Source: Candidatus Trichofilum aggregatum
Lineage (GTDB): Bacteria; Chloroflexota; Anaerolineae; Promineifilales; Promineifilaceae
Length of the DNA: 24,433 nt
Direction: 5' to 3'
Assembly (NCBI GenBank): GCA_016716885.1
Contig: JADJUV010000121.1
Span: 1-24,433 of the forward strand
Of the stretch, positions 6,495 through 13,764 are shown piece after piece. The position numbers were made by a program, and so were the translations under genes. The notes beneath the pieces were generated by a model. That model was not told where the DNA came from. It was given only the letters and a program-made list of their open reading frames with translations, and ran no database searches. Positions within the stretch are counted from its first letter, which is position 1; every line of letters starts with the position of its first letter.

Positions 6495-9032
6495 ATGTCT
6501 ACACAAACACAATCCTCTGTTATCACCGCCCACTCGGCTCTGGGTGGTATGGTCTACCCGTTCCTGCCTGCTGACAGCGATTGGCAACTCATCACGCGGC
6601 CGCTGGATGGCGACGAAGCCATTGCCGCTATCTGCTCGGCCCCCACCCCCACACTCCGTTGGGTCAAAGACGACAAGGTACTGGATTTGAGTATCCCCGG
6701 TCTGGATACCGAAGCGTTCCTGGCCCAATCCGGCCTGGAATTGTCTCTGCACAAAGGGGGCTATGTCCTGTCCAAACGGCTCTCCCGCATTATGCGTCCG
6801 TTTCGCTACTGGGGCTTCTTCAACCGGTTCGATATGGCTCTGGAATACAGTTCCGGTCTGGATGCCCGCCTGTGGGATGGCTGTGGCCTCATCAGCCGGT
6901 CTTTTGTCGAACGGCTGGCCGACCAGCTCTCCCTCTCCGACCATCATCGCCACGAACTCCTCACCTGCGGCCGCTTTGAAATCACCACGCTCCACAGTCA
7001 GGGGCAAGACAAAGGGCATGTCCTGGTCGTTGATGACCTGACCTGCGACCTGCTCTTCCCCGCCGGCAGTGCCAAGAAGGAGTTAGCCCTCACCAACGGC
7101 CAGGTGTTCATCGGCCTGCACCCGGTGCATAGCGAAGACCAGATGTGCCTGGATGTGCAATCCATCATCAACCTGCACCCGTTTTTCAGCCCGGAGACCC
7201 TGGTGGCCTGGACTCACATCGAAAGCGAGTTGTTCCTGCGCGGTATCGAAAGCGGACAACTAGAAGCGGTGATGGGTCGCCTCTACAGCGAACATGACCT
7301 GGCTGGTCTGGTTAACTGGCATGTGGGCGAATACCTGGCCAGTGGGGGCAAGTTGATGTGGTTTGCCGGGATGGTCAAAGCGGTGGCCAAACAGCACCTG
7401 AACCGCATCGGCAACCGGACCGAAAAGCTCCGCGTGCCTGCCCCTGGCGGACGGTATTACCTCTTCCCAGCCAACGTGGGTGACCGGAATGTACCCCCGG
7501 GGCAGGTAGAACTCGATCCCACCTGCGCCACTGCCTGGGTCAATGATGACGATTGGCTCGATTTTATTGTGCCTGTTTTAGGGGGTTGTGATGGCGATGA
7601 TGCCGTCTGGGTTCTGCCCTTTACCGATGCTTCGGACAAGAGCCAGCGCAAGCTCCTGGTCTGGCGCTCGCCCAATCAGGTGGGTGAGTATGTGGTTCTC
7701 AAACCCACAGCCAACTGCCACACCATTGCCTGGGACGTACCCGGCGGCAAACTCACCTATCCCATGATGCAGAGTCGCCTGCTTCCGACCCGGATTGATA
7801 GCGGGGACTACCAATATGGTTCCTTGCCGGAAGCAGGCCATGTACCAGAAACAGGGGCAGTGTACTCCGCCAATGCCTTACTGTCAACGATTGTCCGCGC
7901 GGCCGCGAACCGGGGTGTGTTGGGTGCTCATTGCAACGTGCTCATGCTGACCAAAGCCATTTACGGCAAACTGCCAGCCCATCTCCCGGCGACCCTGGAA
8001 GCGGTCATTGATGGTTCGGTTAAGACGGGTGCAGACCTTTCTCTGGTCAAAGAATGGAACGCCATGGCCTTACAACGGCTGGTTGAACGCGGCCGCAAAC
8101 ACCCTCATCGGGCTATTCCCCAGGCCCTGCTTTCTCGTCTGCCCGAATGGTTACAGGCGCAAGCCCCGATAGCCGACAAACATTGGCTAGACACCCTGGC
8201 CTCGGCGTTGGAATTACACCGGCATCATTTCTGGGCGGATGTAGAAGCCCTGGCGACGGTCGCCTGTCCGCCTATCGAGTTGTTTGAACAAAGCCGCGAT
8301 TGGTTATTAGTCGGCCGGGAGTTCCGCCGGGTGTATGGGGATGTGATTCGTCAGGCCATAGACATAGATGGTGAAGTAGATGAAACCATCCTGGAATCGG
8401 CCCGTGCCGCGAGCGAGACCTACCTGACCGAATGGCCCGCTGACCGGCGTCATTGTGTGCTGATTGGCGCGGCCGCGTATGCCTATGCTATGGGGTCGCA
8501 AGATGGGGAACCGGTGCGCGACGGGGTGCTGTGGCAGTTAGGGGCTAAGCGTCATGATACCGAGGGTTGCGGCCGCGAGCCGGGTATTGCTCAGCAGATG
8601 ATTCAAGCCTTGCGGCAAATCGGATTGTTGGGTGAACCCGTGTGGACGACCCGAGGCCCGGTATTACATTACCAGGATGCGCCCTGTCAGGATTGTGCCG
8701 GTGTGCCAGTGACGTTGAATGGGACATGGTTTAATTGGCTCAATGCGACATCAAAACAGAAATATCCCACGATGGGTGATGTTCCCCTCACCGTCCGACA
8801 ACAGGCCAAAGAGCGGGTAGCTCAGTTAGCCCAAGACCAATGGCAAGGACTGACACTCACCACCCACGTCAACGACAACAACCGGGTCATCACCCACACG
8901 CCTCATGGCAATCTGTTTGGTTATGTCCATCGTGACCATGAACTGCTGGCGGTCAAACACGACCAATGGCAGGTCGCCTGGGCCATGGCGTTGGATGGCA
9001 ATGTGAGGGCGATTCTGCGGCCTACCGCTTAA
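6495..9032 (+). CDS. Candidate single-chain two-barrel RNA polymerase (RdRP/YonO-like)
   Basis: An 845-residue soluble protein with ribosome binding site AAGGAGA. Motifs follow the order of eukaryotic RNA-dependent RNA polymerases and phage YonO-type enzymes. WDGCGLIS (127-134) resembles the DGxGxIS block. RFEITTLHSQGQDKGHVLVV (160-179) resembles the first barrel with its catalytic KG. KLRVPAPGGRYYLFP (311-325) and GGCDGDDAVWVLPF (363-376) resemble the second barrel with its metal-binding loop (NADFDGDQMAVHVPL in beta-prime). WRSPNQVGEYVVL follows at 390-402. LGAHCN (475-480) with VIDGSVKTGADLS (504-516) resembles the LGxxxN ... AVDxxKTG block. The first Asp of DxDGD is replaced by Gly. A CQDC pair lies at 731-734. 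A decayed paralogue lies at 18289-20472. Role in element transcription, priming or RNA copying is inference. No search was possible, so a different fold cannot be excluded. Confidence 0.6.
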   Translation: MSTQTQSSVITAHSALGGMVYPFLPADSDWQLITRPLDGDEAIAAICSAPTPTLRWVKDDKVLDLSIPGLDTEAFLAQSGLELSLHKGGYVLSKRLSRIMRPFRYWGFFNRFDMALEYSSGLDARLWDGCGLISRSFVERLADQLSLSDHHRHELLTCGRFEITTLHSQGQDKGHVLVVDDLTCDLLFPAGSAKKELALTNGQVFIGLHPVHSEDQMCLDVQSIINLHPFFSPETLVAWTHIESELFLRGIESGQLEAVMGRLYSEHDLAGLVNWHVGEYLASGGKLMWFAGMVKAVAKQHLNRIGNRTEKLRVPAPGGRYYLFPANVGDRNVPPGQVELDPTCATAWVNDDDWLDFIVPVLGGCDGDDAVWVLPFTDASDKSQRKLLVWRSPNQVGEYVVLKPTANCHTIAWDVPGGKLTYPMMQSRLLPTRIDSGDYQYGSLPEAGHVPETGAVYSANALLSTIVRAAANRGVLGAHCNVLMLTKAIYGKLPAHLPATLEAVIDGSVKTGADLSLVKEWNAMALQRLVERGRKHPHRAIPQALLSRLPEWLQAQAPIADKHWLDTLASALELHRHHFWADVEALATVACPPIELFEQSRDWLLVGREFRRVYGDVIRQAIDIDGEVDETILESARAASETYLTEWPADRRHCVLIGAAAYAYAMGSQDGEPVRDGVLWQLGAKRHDTEGCGREPGIAQQMIQALRQIGLLGEPVWTTRGPVLHYQDAPCQDCAGVPVTLNGTWFNWLNATSKQKYPTMGDVPLTVRQQAKERVAQLAQDQWQGLTLTTHVNDNNRVITHTPHGNLFGYVHRDHELLAVKHDQWQVAWAMALDGNVRAILRPTA

Positions 9033-9056
9033 GTCGTCAAACGTATTCTTCTCCCA

Positions 9057-9099
9057 GGGCAGGAATGGGTGCTTCGGCATTCGTTTCTGCCCTTTTTTT
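9057..9099 (+). terminator. Rho-independent terminator after the polymerase-like gene
   Basis: GGGCAGGAATG pairs with CATTC and CTGCCC across a small bulge and a GCTTCGG-type loop. Seven T residues follow. Confidence 0.85.
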
Positions 9100-9155
9100 G
9101 TGCCCTTATCGGGCGAGGTTCTGTGTTCCGCAACCGTTGATGGAAGACAAACCAG

Positions 9156-9172
9156 AGGCGCGTAACGCGCCT
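9156..9172. promoter_or_regulatory. Hairpin in ssb leader
   Basis: A perfect 7-bp stem, AGGCGCG-TAA-CGCGCCT, lies 55 bp before the ssb start. It has no T tract and could be an operator or an mRNA leader structure. Confidence 0.4.
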
Positions 9173-9226
9173 GATAAGGCGAATTTTGTTTTAACCACCT
9201 TACTTTCACTACAAGGAGAACCTAAC

Positions 9227-9685
9227 ATGTATCAGAAAATTACTATCGTGGGCAATGTCGGCCGTGAGCCAGAGATGCGCTTTCTGCCTAATGGGACAGC
9301 CGTCACCAATCTGAGTGTAGCCACCAATCGCAAGTGGACGGATAAAGCTACCGGTCAGCTCCAGGAAGAAGTGACCTGGTTCCGCGTTTCTGTGTTCGGT
9401 AAACAAGCCGAAACCGTGAATCAGTATGTGACCAAAGGGCGTCAGGTATTAGTCGAGGGGCGTTTGAGTCCCGATGAGGCGACCGGTGGGCCACGTCTGT
9501 GGACCCGTCAGGATGGGTCGGTCGGGAGTTCGTATGAAATCGTGGCCGATACCGTGCGTTTCCTGGGCAGTAACGGGAATGGCAATGGCGGGGGGAACGG
9601 GGCGGCAACGGCTGACCACGAAGAAGACGACATTCCGTTCAAAGTAGGCAGGCATCTTATCTGCCACCTCGTTACCTCTATATAA
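9227..9685 (+). CDS. ssb: Single-stranded DNA-binding protein
   Basis: A 152-residue protein starting MYQKITIVGNVGREPEMRF after ACAAGGAGAACCTAAC; the longer upstream open frame is read-through of a terminator. Residues 1-110 are the SSB OB fold (GNVGREPEMR, NLSVATNRKW, VTWFRVSVFGKQAE, KGRQVLVEGRL). SSB coats single-stranded DNA during replication and conjugative transfer. A Gly/Asn-rich linker leads to EEDDIPF, the acidic tip that normally ends the protein and recruits partners. Here 14 more residues (KVGRHLICHLVTSI) follow before TAA. Removing one A from the AAA after the Phe codon would create TAG directly after DDIPFK, so the tail may come from a one-base indel. The gene follows the polymerase-like gene and precedes tandem terminators. 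Confidence 0.92.
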   Translation: MYQKITIVGNVGREPEMRFLPNGTAVTNLSVATNRKWTDKATGQLQEEVTWFRVSVFGKQAETVNQYVTKGRQVLVEGRLSPDEATGGPRLWTRQDGSVGSSYEIVADTVRFLGSNGNGNGGGNGAATADHEEDDIPFKVGRHLICHLVTSI

Positions 9686-9835
9686 AGGAAAGGACATTGC
9701 GGCCGCAAGGCAGTGATGCCCAACAAGGGGGGGTGATGCCCTTTTTCTTTTCTGACCGGGGGGGGGGAAGGGGGGGGGAGACAGCAAAGCCATTTTCCAC
9801 CCCTGATAACCAGGTTTTTCCCCAACACACAAAGA
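9686..9835 (+). other. ssb downstream region with long G runs
   Basis: It contains TTGCGGCCGCAA (9697-9708), a G7 run (9727-9733), and G10-AA-G9 (9758-9778), which could form a G-quadruplex. The 17-mer TGCCCTTTTTCTTTTCT occurs here near 9738 and again near 9861 in the terminator below, suggesting duplicated terminators of which the first has lost its left arm. No gene is supported. Confidence 0.5.
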
Positions 9836-9875
9836 GGGCACGCGGCCGCGAGGTCGTTGTGCCCTTTTTCTTTTC
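9836..9875 (+). terminator. Rho-independent terminator with GCGGCCGC in its loop
   Basis: GGGCAC (9836-9841) pairs with GTGCCC (9859-9864), followed by TTTTTCTTTTCT. The loop contains a GCGGCCGC site at 9842. Confidence 0.75.
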
Positions 9876-9901
9876 TCAAACCCCATCATAAGGAGTACAC
9901 C

Positions 9902-10066
9902 ATGACCGGGCCATTAACCTCAACCGAAATCATCCTCATTGTTATCTTGCTGTTCTGCCTACTCGTTGGCGGAGCGATTCTGTTCTGGCCACGTGGCGGT
10001 GACGAATACACCCGTGACACAACCACCAGCTACAACAGCCGGGGACATCAGACGACGGATTATTAA
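9902..10066 (+). CDS. Small single-pass membrane protein
   Basis: A 54-residue protein with ribosome binding site AAGGAG nine bases before the ATG. Residues about 7-28 form one hydrophobic helix (STEIILIVILLFCLLVGGAI), followed by FWPRGGDEYTRDTTTSYN, a polar tail ending in TTDY. There is no signal-peptidase site, so it is probably a membrane-anchored small protein. I recognise no family. It resembles in layout the 46-residue protein at 22745. It is the last gene before the 1.5-kb gene-free region. Confidence 0.7.
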   Translation: MTGPLTSTEIILIVILLFCLLVGGAILFWPRGGDEYTRDTTTSYNSRGHQTTDY

Positions 10067-10313
10067 CCAAGAGACTTGTGTGGCGACGACGGCCTGGTAT
10101 TCGGTCGGGTGGTGGGTGGGTAATAACTGGTTTAGCCGGACGTTAGCGAGCATGAGGGCTGAATAGTACCGCACCCGGCTGGAGTACGGTGCAAAAAACA
10201 GGTCTCCAGACCGGTGTCAGGGTTGGGCCGGGTCGGTACAATCATGGGCATGGGTTGGAGCGGGCCAGCGTGGGTGGGTGAGCCGATGGGTCTGGTGACA
10301 GGATCATTCTGGG

Positions 10314-10395
10314 TGAGCCAGTCAGAAAGCACCCACCCGCCCACCCTGGTTGAGCACAAGCGCCCAATAAGGCTGGTCACCTTCAGACCAGGCCC
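10314..10395. repeat. Long direct repeat, copy 1
   Basis: About 82 bp from TGAGCCAGTCAGAAAGCACC to CTTCAGACCAGGCCC, with near-identical copy 2 at 11267-11346. The copies differ at a handful of bases, such as GAGCACAAG against GAGCGCAAG. Confidence 0.9.
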
Positions 10396-10641
10396 CCCTG
10401 GCCCTGAGTCATGCAAAGATGAACGGGTCGAGAAGTGAACCTGGATCAAGTGATTCGTTGAACCGTAGCTGGGTCTGGGCCATGAATCAGTGGGCCGAGT
10501 GGGTTGGTGGCCAGAGTCAGCGGGCCGATAGGTCAAGCCAATGGGCAGGCGAATGAAAATGAGTCAGTCAATTGGGCCGATATACTCAATGAGTCAGTGA
10601 ATGATCGGTCCGGTCAGTGAGTTGATGAGTCAGACTGGCAG

Positions 10642-11032
10642 AGGTTCGTGAGCCGGGAGTGGAGTAGGCCACTGAGCAGATTGGTTGGGCCATGAGTGGG
10701 CCGATTCACAGCGAGTGAGCCGATGAGCAGGTCAGTGAGTAGGCTGATGGGTCAAACCAGTGAACCAAAGTGAGCCGGTCAACTGGGTCGGTCGAGCGAA
10801 TGAGCAGGCCAATGAATGGGCCGGTGGGTCAGCCTATAGGTTCGTGAAACAGAGTGAGTGGGCCACTGAGCAAATTCGTCGGTCAATGAGTGGGCTGATT
10901 CACAGTGAGTGAGTCAATGAACAGGTCAGTGAATGGGCCAGTGGGCCGAACCAGTCGGTCAGTGATTTAGAATGGGTCGGTCAAGTGAGTGAGCAGGCTG
11001 ATAAGTGGGCCGATGGGTTTTACCAGTGGGTC
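10642..11032. repeat. Two degenerate tandem copies of a unit of about 195 bp
   Basis: AGGTTCGTGA occurs at 10642 and 10838. GATTCACAG occurs at 10703 and 10897. GTGGGCCACTGAGCA-like and ACAGGTCAGTGA-like segments recur at matching offsets. The copies have diverged substantially. Confidence 0.65.
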
Positions 11033-11070
11033 AGTAAACCAACGTGAGCCGATTCAGGAGTGAGTAGGCC
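10661..11070 (+). repeat. Degenerate 10-bp array, consensus TGARYRGGYY
   Basis: I count thirteen matches or near matches in 410 bp, at 10661, 10693, 10724, 10736, 10801, 10813, 10855, 10887, 10918, 10930, 10990, 11002 and 11061, for example TGAGCAGGTC, TGAGTGGGCC and TGAACAGGTC. All lie on the same strand, and pairs 12 bp apart recur (10724/10736, 10801/10813, 10918/10930, 10990/11002). Confidence 0.7.
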
Positions 11071-11195
11071 AATGAGCCGACTGATTGATTCACAAGACAA
11101 TTGGGACAAAGATTCAGTGGGTCAGATGGGTACGTCGGTTTATCGGCGCAACATGGCGGCAAGCGAGTCAATAAGCTGATGAGGTCGGTTGGGTG

Positions 11196-11214
11196 AACCC
11201 CACAGCGTGGGGTT
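11196..11214. repeat. Hairpin in the repeat region
   Basis: A perfect 8-bp inverted repeat, AACCCCAC-AGC-GTGGGGTT, without a T tract. It sits just before direct-repeat copy 2. Confidence 0.6.
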
Positions 11215-11266
11215 AGTCGGTGCAGGTTGGTGAGCCAACGGGTTGGGTATTTGGGCAGTGTCTGGC

Positions 11267-11346
11267 TGAGCCAGTCAGAAAGCACCCACCCGCCCACCCT
11301 GGTTGAGCGCAAGCGCCCAAAAGGCTGCCGCCTTCAGACCAGGCCC
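11267..11346. repeat. Long direct repeat, copy 2
   Basis: The partner of 10314-10395, 953 bp downstream in the same orientation. Weaker similarity extends about 45 bp upstream of both copies (GTGAGCCRAYGGGT). Confidence 0.9.
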
Positions 11347-11571
11347 GCCCTCCACCCTTTTGTTCCTGGCGGAGCCTCTCCTGTGAGATAGCCGACAACA
11401 TGACAATAGACACAAAAAACGGCCCCAAAAACATGACACACAGCCAACGCCATTGTGCTTCCTGTCATGGCAGGGTGAGTACTAGAAGCTAAGTGCTATG
11501 CCGTATGTCATACTAAAATACCAGAAAACGATGACACCAAGTACATTGTGCTCCCTCAAAGGTGATTTATA

Positions 11572-12054
11572 ATGAAGCCTATGCCTACACCCCAACAACA
11601 CCCTTCACAACGCGAAAACATTGAGTTCGCTCACCGGGCGGCCCTTCTAACCGTTTCCCTGGTGGGCAGTACCATCTTGCTGTTACAGGTACTTTCCGGG
11701 ACTAATCCTCTGCCCTACTTGCTCCGATTGGTGCAACTGGTGGGCACACTTTATCTGGTCCTCTTTCTCTTAGGGGTGTTGGCACGTTCCACCTGGGGTG
11801 ATTTAGCTCCAGCGCGATATGGATTGTTTTTCTACTCCCAGGCTCCCGCCAATTCTCCCGTTGTTCCTTATGTGCCTGAGTTTGTAATCCAGATTAGCCA
11901 TACACTGTTGTTACCTCTGACGGTGCGTTTGCGCCACGGTATCCGGCTATGTTCAAACAATGTCGGTCGTTGTGCCAATGGCTCGATTGTTATCCATAAG
12001 ACCTCACTTCCCTTTCGGCTCTTTGGTCAGGCTCCTCTGCTTCTCCCCTGGTAA
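11572..12054 (+). CDS. Membrane protein, unknown
   Basis: A 160-residue protein with ribosome binding site AAAGGTGAT. Two transmembrane helices are likely, at about residues 23-41 (ALLTVSLVGSTILLLQVL) and 50-71 (LLRLVQLVGTLYLVLFLLGV), followed by a soluble part of about 90 residues. I recognise no family. It stands first after the repeat region and before the mobilization genes, so an envelope role in transfer is possible but unsupported. It has no GCGGCCGC site. Confidence 0.6.
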   Translation: MKPMPTPQQHPSQRENIEFAHRAALLTVSLVGSTILLLQVLSGTNPLPYLLRLVQLVGTLYLVLFLLGVLARSTWGDLAPARYGLFFYSQAPANSPVVPYVPEFVIQISHTLLLPLTVRLRHGIRLCSNNVGRCANGSIVIHKTSLPFRLFGQAPLLLPW

Positions 12055-12178
12055 CTCCCTTTAACCAGATACACAACTGAATATTCCCGCTGGTGAGATC
12101 CCTCATCGGCTTGTTTCACGCATCCCTGTAAGTCCAACCTTTGCGGCTTGCCGTACCGTTTGTGTTGCCAGGAGAGCT

Positions 12179-12463
12179 ATGACCACAAGATCGAAAAATC
12201 AATATCCCTATCTTTCGCCTGTTCCTTCTGCTCGTCCCCGTTATCGAGATAGACAAGGGGCTGTCAGACCGGCGGTTGTCGATCAGATTCCGATCATTCT
12301 CTTTGTATCTGGTCTGATAGCGGGCTGCACTGGCTCCATTCTGGCCTTTTTTATCGGCGATGTCCTAGCCATTTTGATTCTTCTCTTCTTATGGCCGGGA
12401 CTGGGCTGCCTGTTGTTTGATGTAGCCGAAGGTTCAGTTGAGTGCGAAAGCAATGATGAGTAG
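12179..12463 (+). CDS. Small membrane protein, unknown
   Basis: A 94-residue protein with AGGAGAGCT directly before the ATG. A basic, Pro/Tyr-rich N-terminal segment (residues 1-35) precedes two hydrophobic helices at about 37-60 (IPIILFVSGLIAGCTGSILA) and 62-80 (VLAILILLFLWPGLGCLLF), then an acidic tail (EGSVECESNDE). No family is recognised. It is separated from the preceding membrane protein by 124 bp in which I see no feature. Confidence 0.6.
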   Translation: MTTRSKNQYPYLSPVPSARPRYRDRQGAVRPAVVDQIPIILFVSGLIAGCTGSILAFFIGDVLAILILLFLWPGLGCLLFDVAEGSVECESNDE

Positions 12464-12647
12464 TACCGCCATATATGGGGATCAGGTTTTGTGTTTATGT
12501 TAAGTCAAGTGTGTAAGGGGGGGTGCTAAATTTAGTTGAAACGTACCGAACAAGAGATACACACGAGATTTTACATAATGTATCAACTTTTGCCCCATGT
12601 GCTTACAAAAAGCACAGCCATATGTGGGGGTGTGAAAGGAGTTCAAA
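12464..12647. promoter_or_regulatory. Leader of mobilization operon, candidate oriT
   Basis: The stretch upstream of the accessory-relaxase genes holds a perfect inverted repeat TGTGCTT-ACAAA-AAGCACA (12598-12616), a GTAAGGGGGGGTGC run near 12516, and two similar 15-mers, CCATATATGGGGATC near 12469 and CCATATGTGGGGGTG near 12618. Origins of transfer commonly lie here, with a hairpin beside the nick site. I do not recognise a known nick sequence, so this is positional inference. Confidence 0.35.
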
Positions 12648-13181
12648 ATGGAAGAGACAAAGGAAAGACGATTAGAAGAAATACACCGCAAAAACATTAC
12701 CTTAACGACCTATGGCCGAGAACAGATTCTGGCCTGGGCCGATGAAGAAGGATTGACCTTTAGCTCAGCTATTGAGGCTCTGGCTTTATTGGCCTTGTCC
12801 GAGAAGAAGCAAGAGGTTCATTGGGAGATTGCTTTATTGCGGAGCTTGATAGAGCAGGTGCTACAAGACAATATCAATCGTTTTGCCCAACTTCTGGGAT
12901 CGATCATGTTCGATGTGCATTACTGCCATACGATGTTGGATGCCCTGGCCTTACAAGTGGTACGGCAAACGGCAGAGAAACACCCGGATGATATAGCCCG
13001 AGTGATGGTTGTTAAACCGGATAGTCAGAACAAAGTGGATAAGGCCATTCGGCAGATGCACGAAAAATGGAAGCAATCTGTGGAATTGCGAGCCAAACAG
13101 CAGTTACGGGAACGATTGGAAGATGAGAAACCCTGGTTGTTACCGTACCTGACCCGAGGAGAAGAAGTAGATGAAGCGTAA
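12648..13181 (+). CDS. Relaxosome accessory protein candidate (RHH-like N terminus, helical C terminus)
   Basis: A 177-residue protein with ribosome binding site AAAGGAG. Residues about 15-52 (NITLTTYGREQILAWADEEG, then FSSAIEALALLAL) look like a ribbon-helix-helix unit, one strand followed by two helices. The rest is highly helical and charged, ending in a probable coiled coil (KWKQSVELRAKQQLRERLED). Its reading frame overlaps the relaxase start by 11 bases. Small DNA-binding proteins of this layout, encoded directly upstream of a relaxase, act as MobC/MbeC-like accessory proteins that bind oriT and assist nicking. Assignment rests on position and the N-terminal pattern. Confidence 0.55.
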   Translation: MEETKERRLEEIHRKNITLTTYGREQILAWADEEGLTFSSAIEALALLALSEKKQEVHWEIALLRSLIEQVLQDNINRFAQLLGSIMFDVHYCHTMLDALALQVVRQTAEKHPDDIARVMVVKPDSQNKVDKAIRQMHEKWKQSVELRAKQQLRERLEDEKPWLLPYLTRGEEVDEA

Positions 13182-13764
13182 TACCTTTGTCCGGGCCGTG
13201 GTTGTGCGGAATCAAAGTCAAAAAGGAAACCCATCCTTCCGACCGTTAAGCCGCTATCTTCATTATCTGCAAACCGGAAGTCGCCTGGAGCAAAATGATT
13301 CAGATCGAGCGAGAGGCATTTGGTATGGCAACGACGAGCGGTCAAGCCTGACGCAGTATGACTATGAAACGGTATGGGAGTGGGCCAAACGACATAGCCA
13401 ACAGCAAGCCTATACCTACCAGCTTCTTCTTTCGACCCGTGATGGGCAGTTGTCTCCGGATGATTTTCAGCAATCTATGCTCGTTGCCAACCGGTCCTGG
13501 GATATTGGCTCATGGCGATTCATTGTTCATGAGGATACGGCTCACCAACATGCCCATGCGCTCTTCTTTAGTGACCGCCAACTCCCCAAGACCTTGTATC
13601 TGGAAGGACAACAGGCCATGCATGAGTCATTGGCTCAGGCGGTGAAACGGCAACAACAAGAAGCAGAGATTGAAGCCACCCGGCAACGACAGGCGCAAGA
13701 GCAACAAGCCCAAATGGCGGAGCGGTCACGTCAATTGAGCCGCTCCAGGGGGTTAGACCTATGA
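13171..13764 (+). CDS. Minimal mobilization relaxase
   Basis: A 197-residue protein with GAGGAGAAG before the ATG. HEDTAHQHAHALFF at residues 120-133 is the three-histidine metal motif of MOB relaxases (H125, H127, H129, with H120 and D122 ahead of it). The candidate nicking tyrosine is Y29 or Y32 in LSRYLHYLQTG. YQLLLSTRDGQLSPDDF (83-99) fits the strand and helix before the histidine motif. Relaxases nick one strand at oriT and stay linked to its 5' end. The C-terminal 45 residues are a Gln/Arg-rich helix, and no primase or helicase domain follows, so this is near the shortest size for the family. It overlaps the coupling-protein gene by ATGA. Exact MOB class is not clear by eye. Confidence 0.75.
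   Translation: MKRNTFVRAVVVRNQSQKGNPSFRPLSRYLHYLQTGSRLEQNDSDRARGIWYGNDERSSLTQYDYETVWEWAKRHSQQQAYTYQLLLSTRDGQLSPDDFQQSMLVANRSWDIGSWRFIVHEDTAHQHAHALFFSDRQLPKTLYLEGQQAMHESLAQAVKRQQQEAEIEATRQRQAQEQQAQMAERSRQLSRSRGLDL

Larger units (their letters stand above)
10067..11571. other. Gene-free repeat region, candidate origin, centromere or noncoding RNA locus
   Basis: No frame here looks like a protein. Stops are dense, and the minus-strand frames of 134 and 93 residues share only a translated repeat (RVGGWVLSDWL). The stretch holds the direct repeats, the degenerate array and the hairpin listed separately, and it has no GCGGCCGC site. The 11350-11571 end contains two copies of CATTGTGCTYCCT (near 11451 and 11544) and a GTATG-T-CATAC dyad at 11503-11513 before the next gene. 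Confidence 0.6.

Noticed and set aside
6495..9032. The 845-aa protein as a simple RNAP beta-prime homologue
   Set aside because: It also carries the beta-like KG segment and the VIDxxVKTG block, which fit the single-chain RdRP/YonO type better than a lone beta-prime subunit.
9449..9889. Minus-strand frames opposite ssb (146 and 123 aa)
   Set aside because: Shadow frames of the ssb gene extended by translated G/C runs.
10132..10536. 134-aa minus-strand frame, and the 93-aa one at 11031-11312
   Set aside because: Their only shared segment comes from the 80-bp direct repeat, and the rest is translated low-complexity repeat.
10661..11070. Repeat array as a CRISPR locus
   Set aside because: Units are short and degenerate, there are no constant-length spacers, and no cas genes are present.
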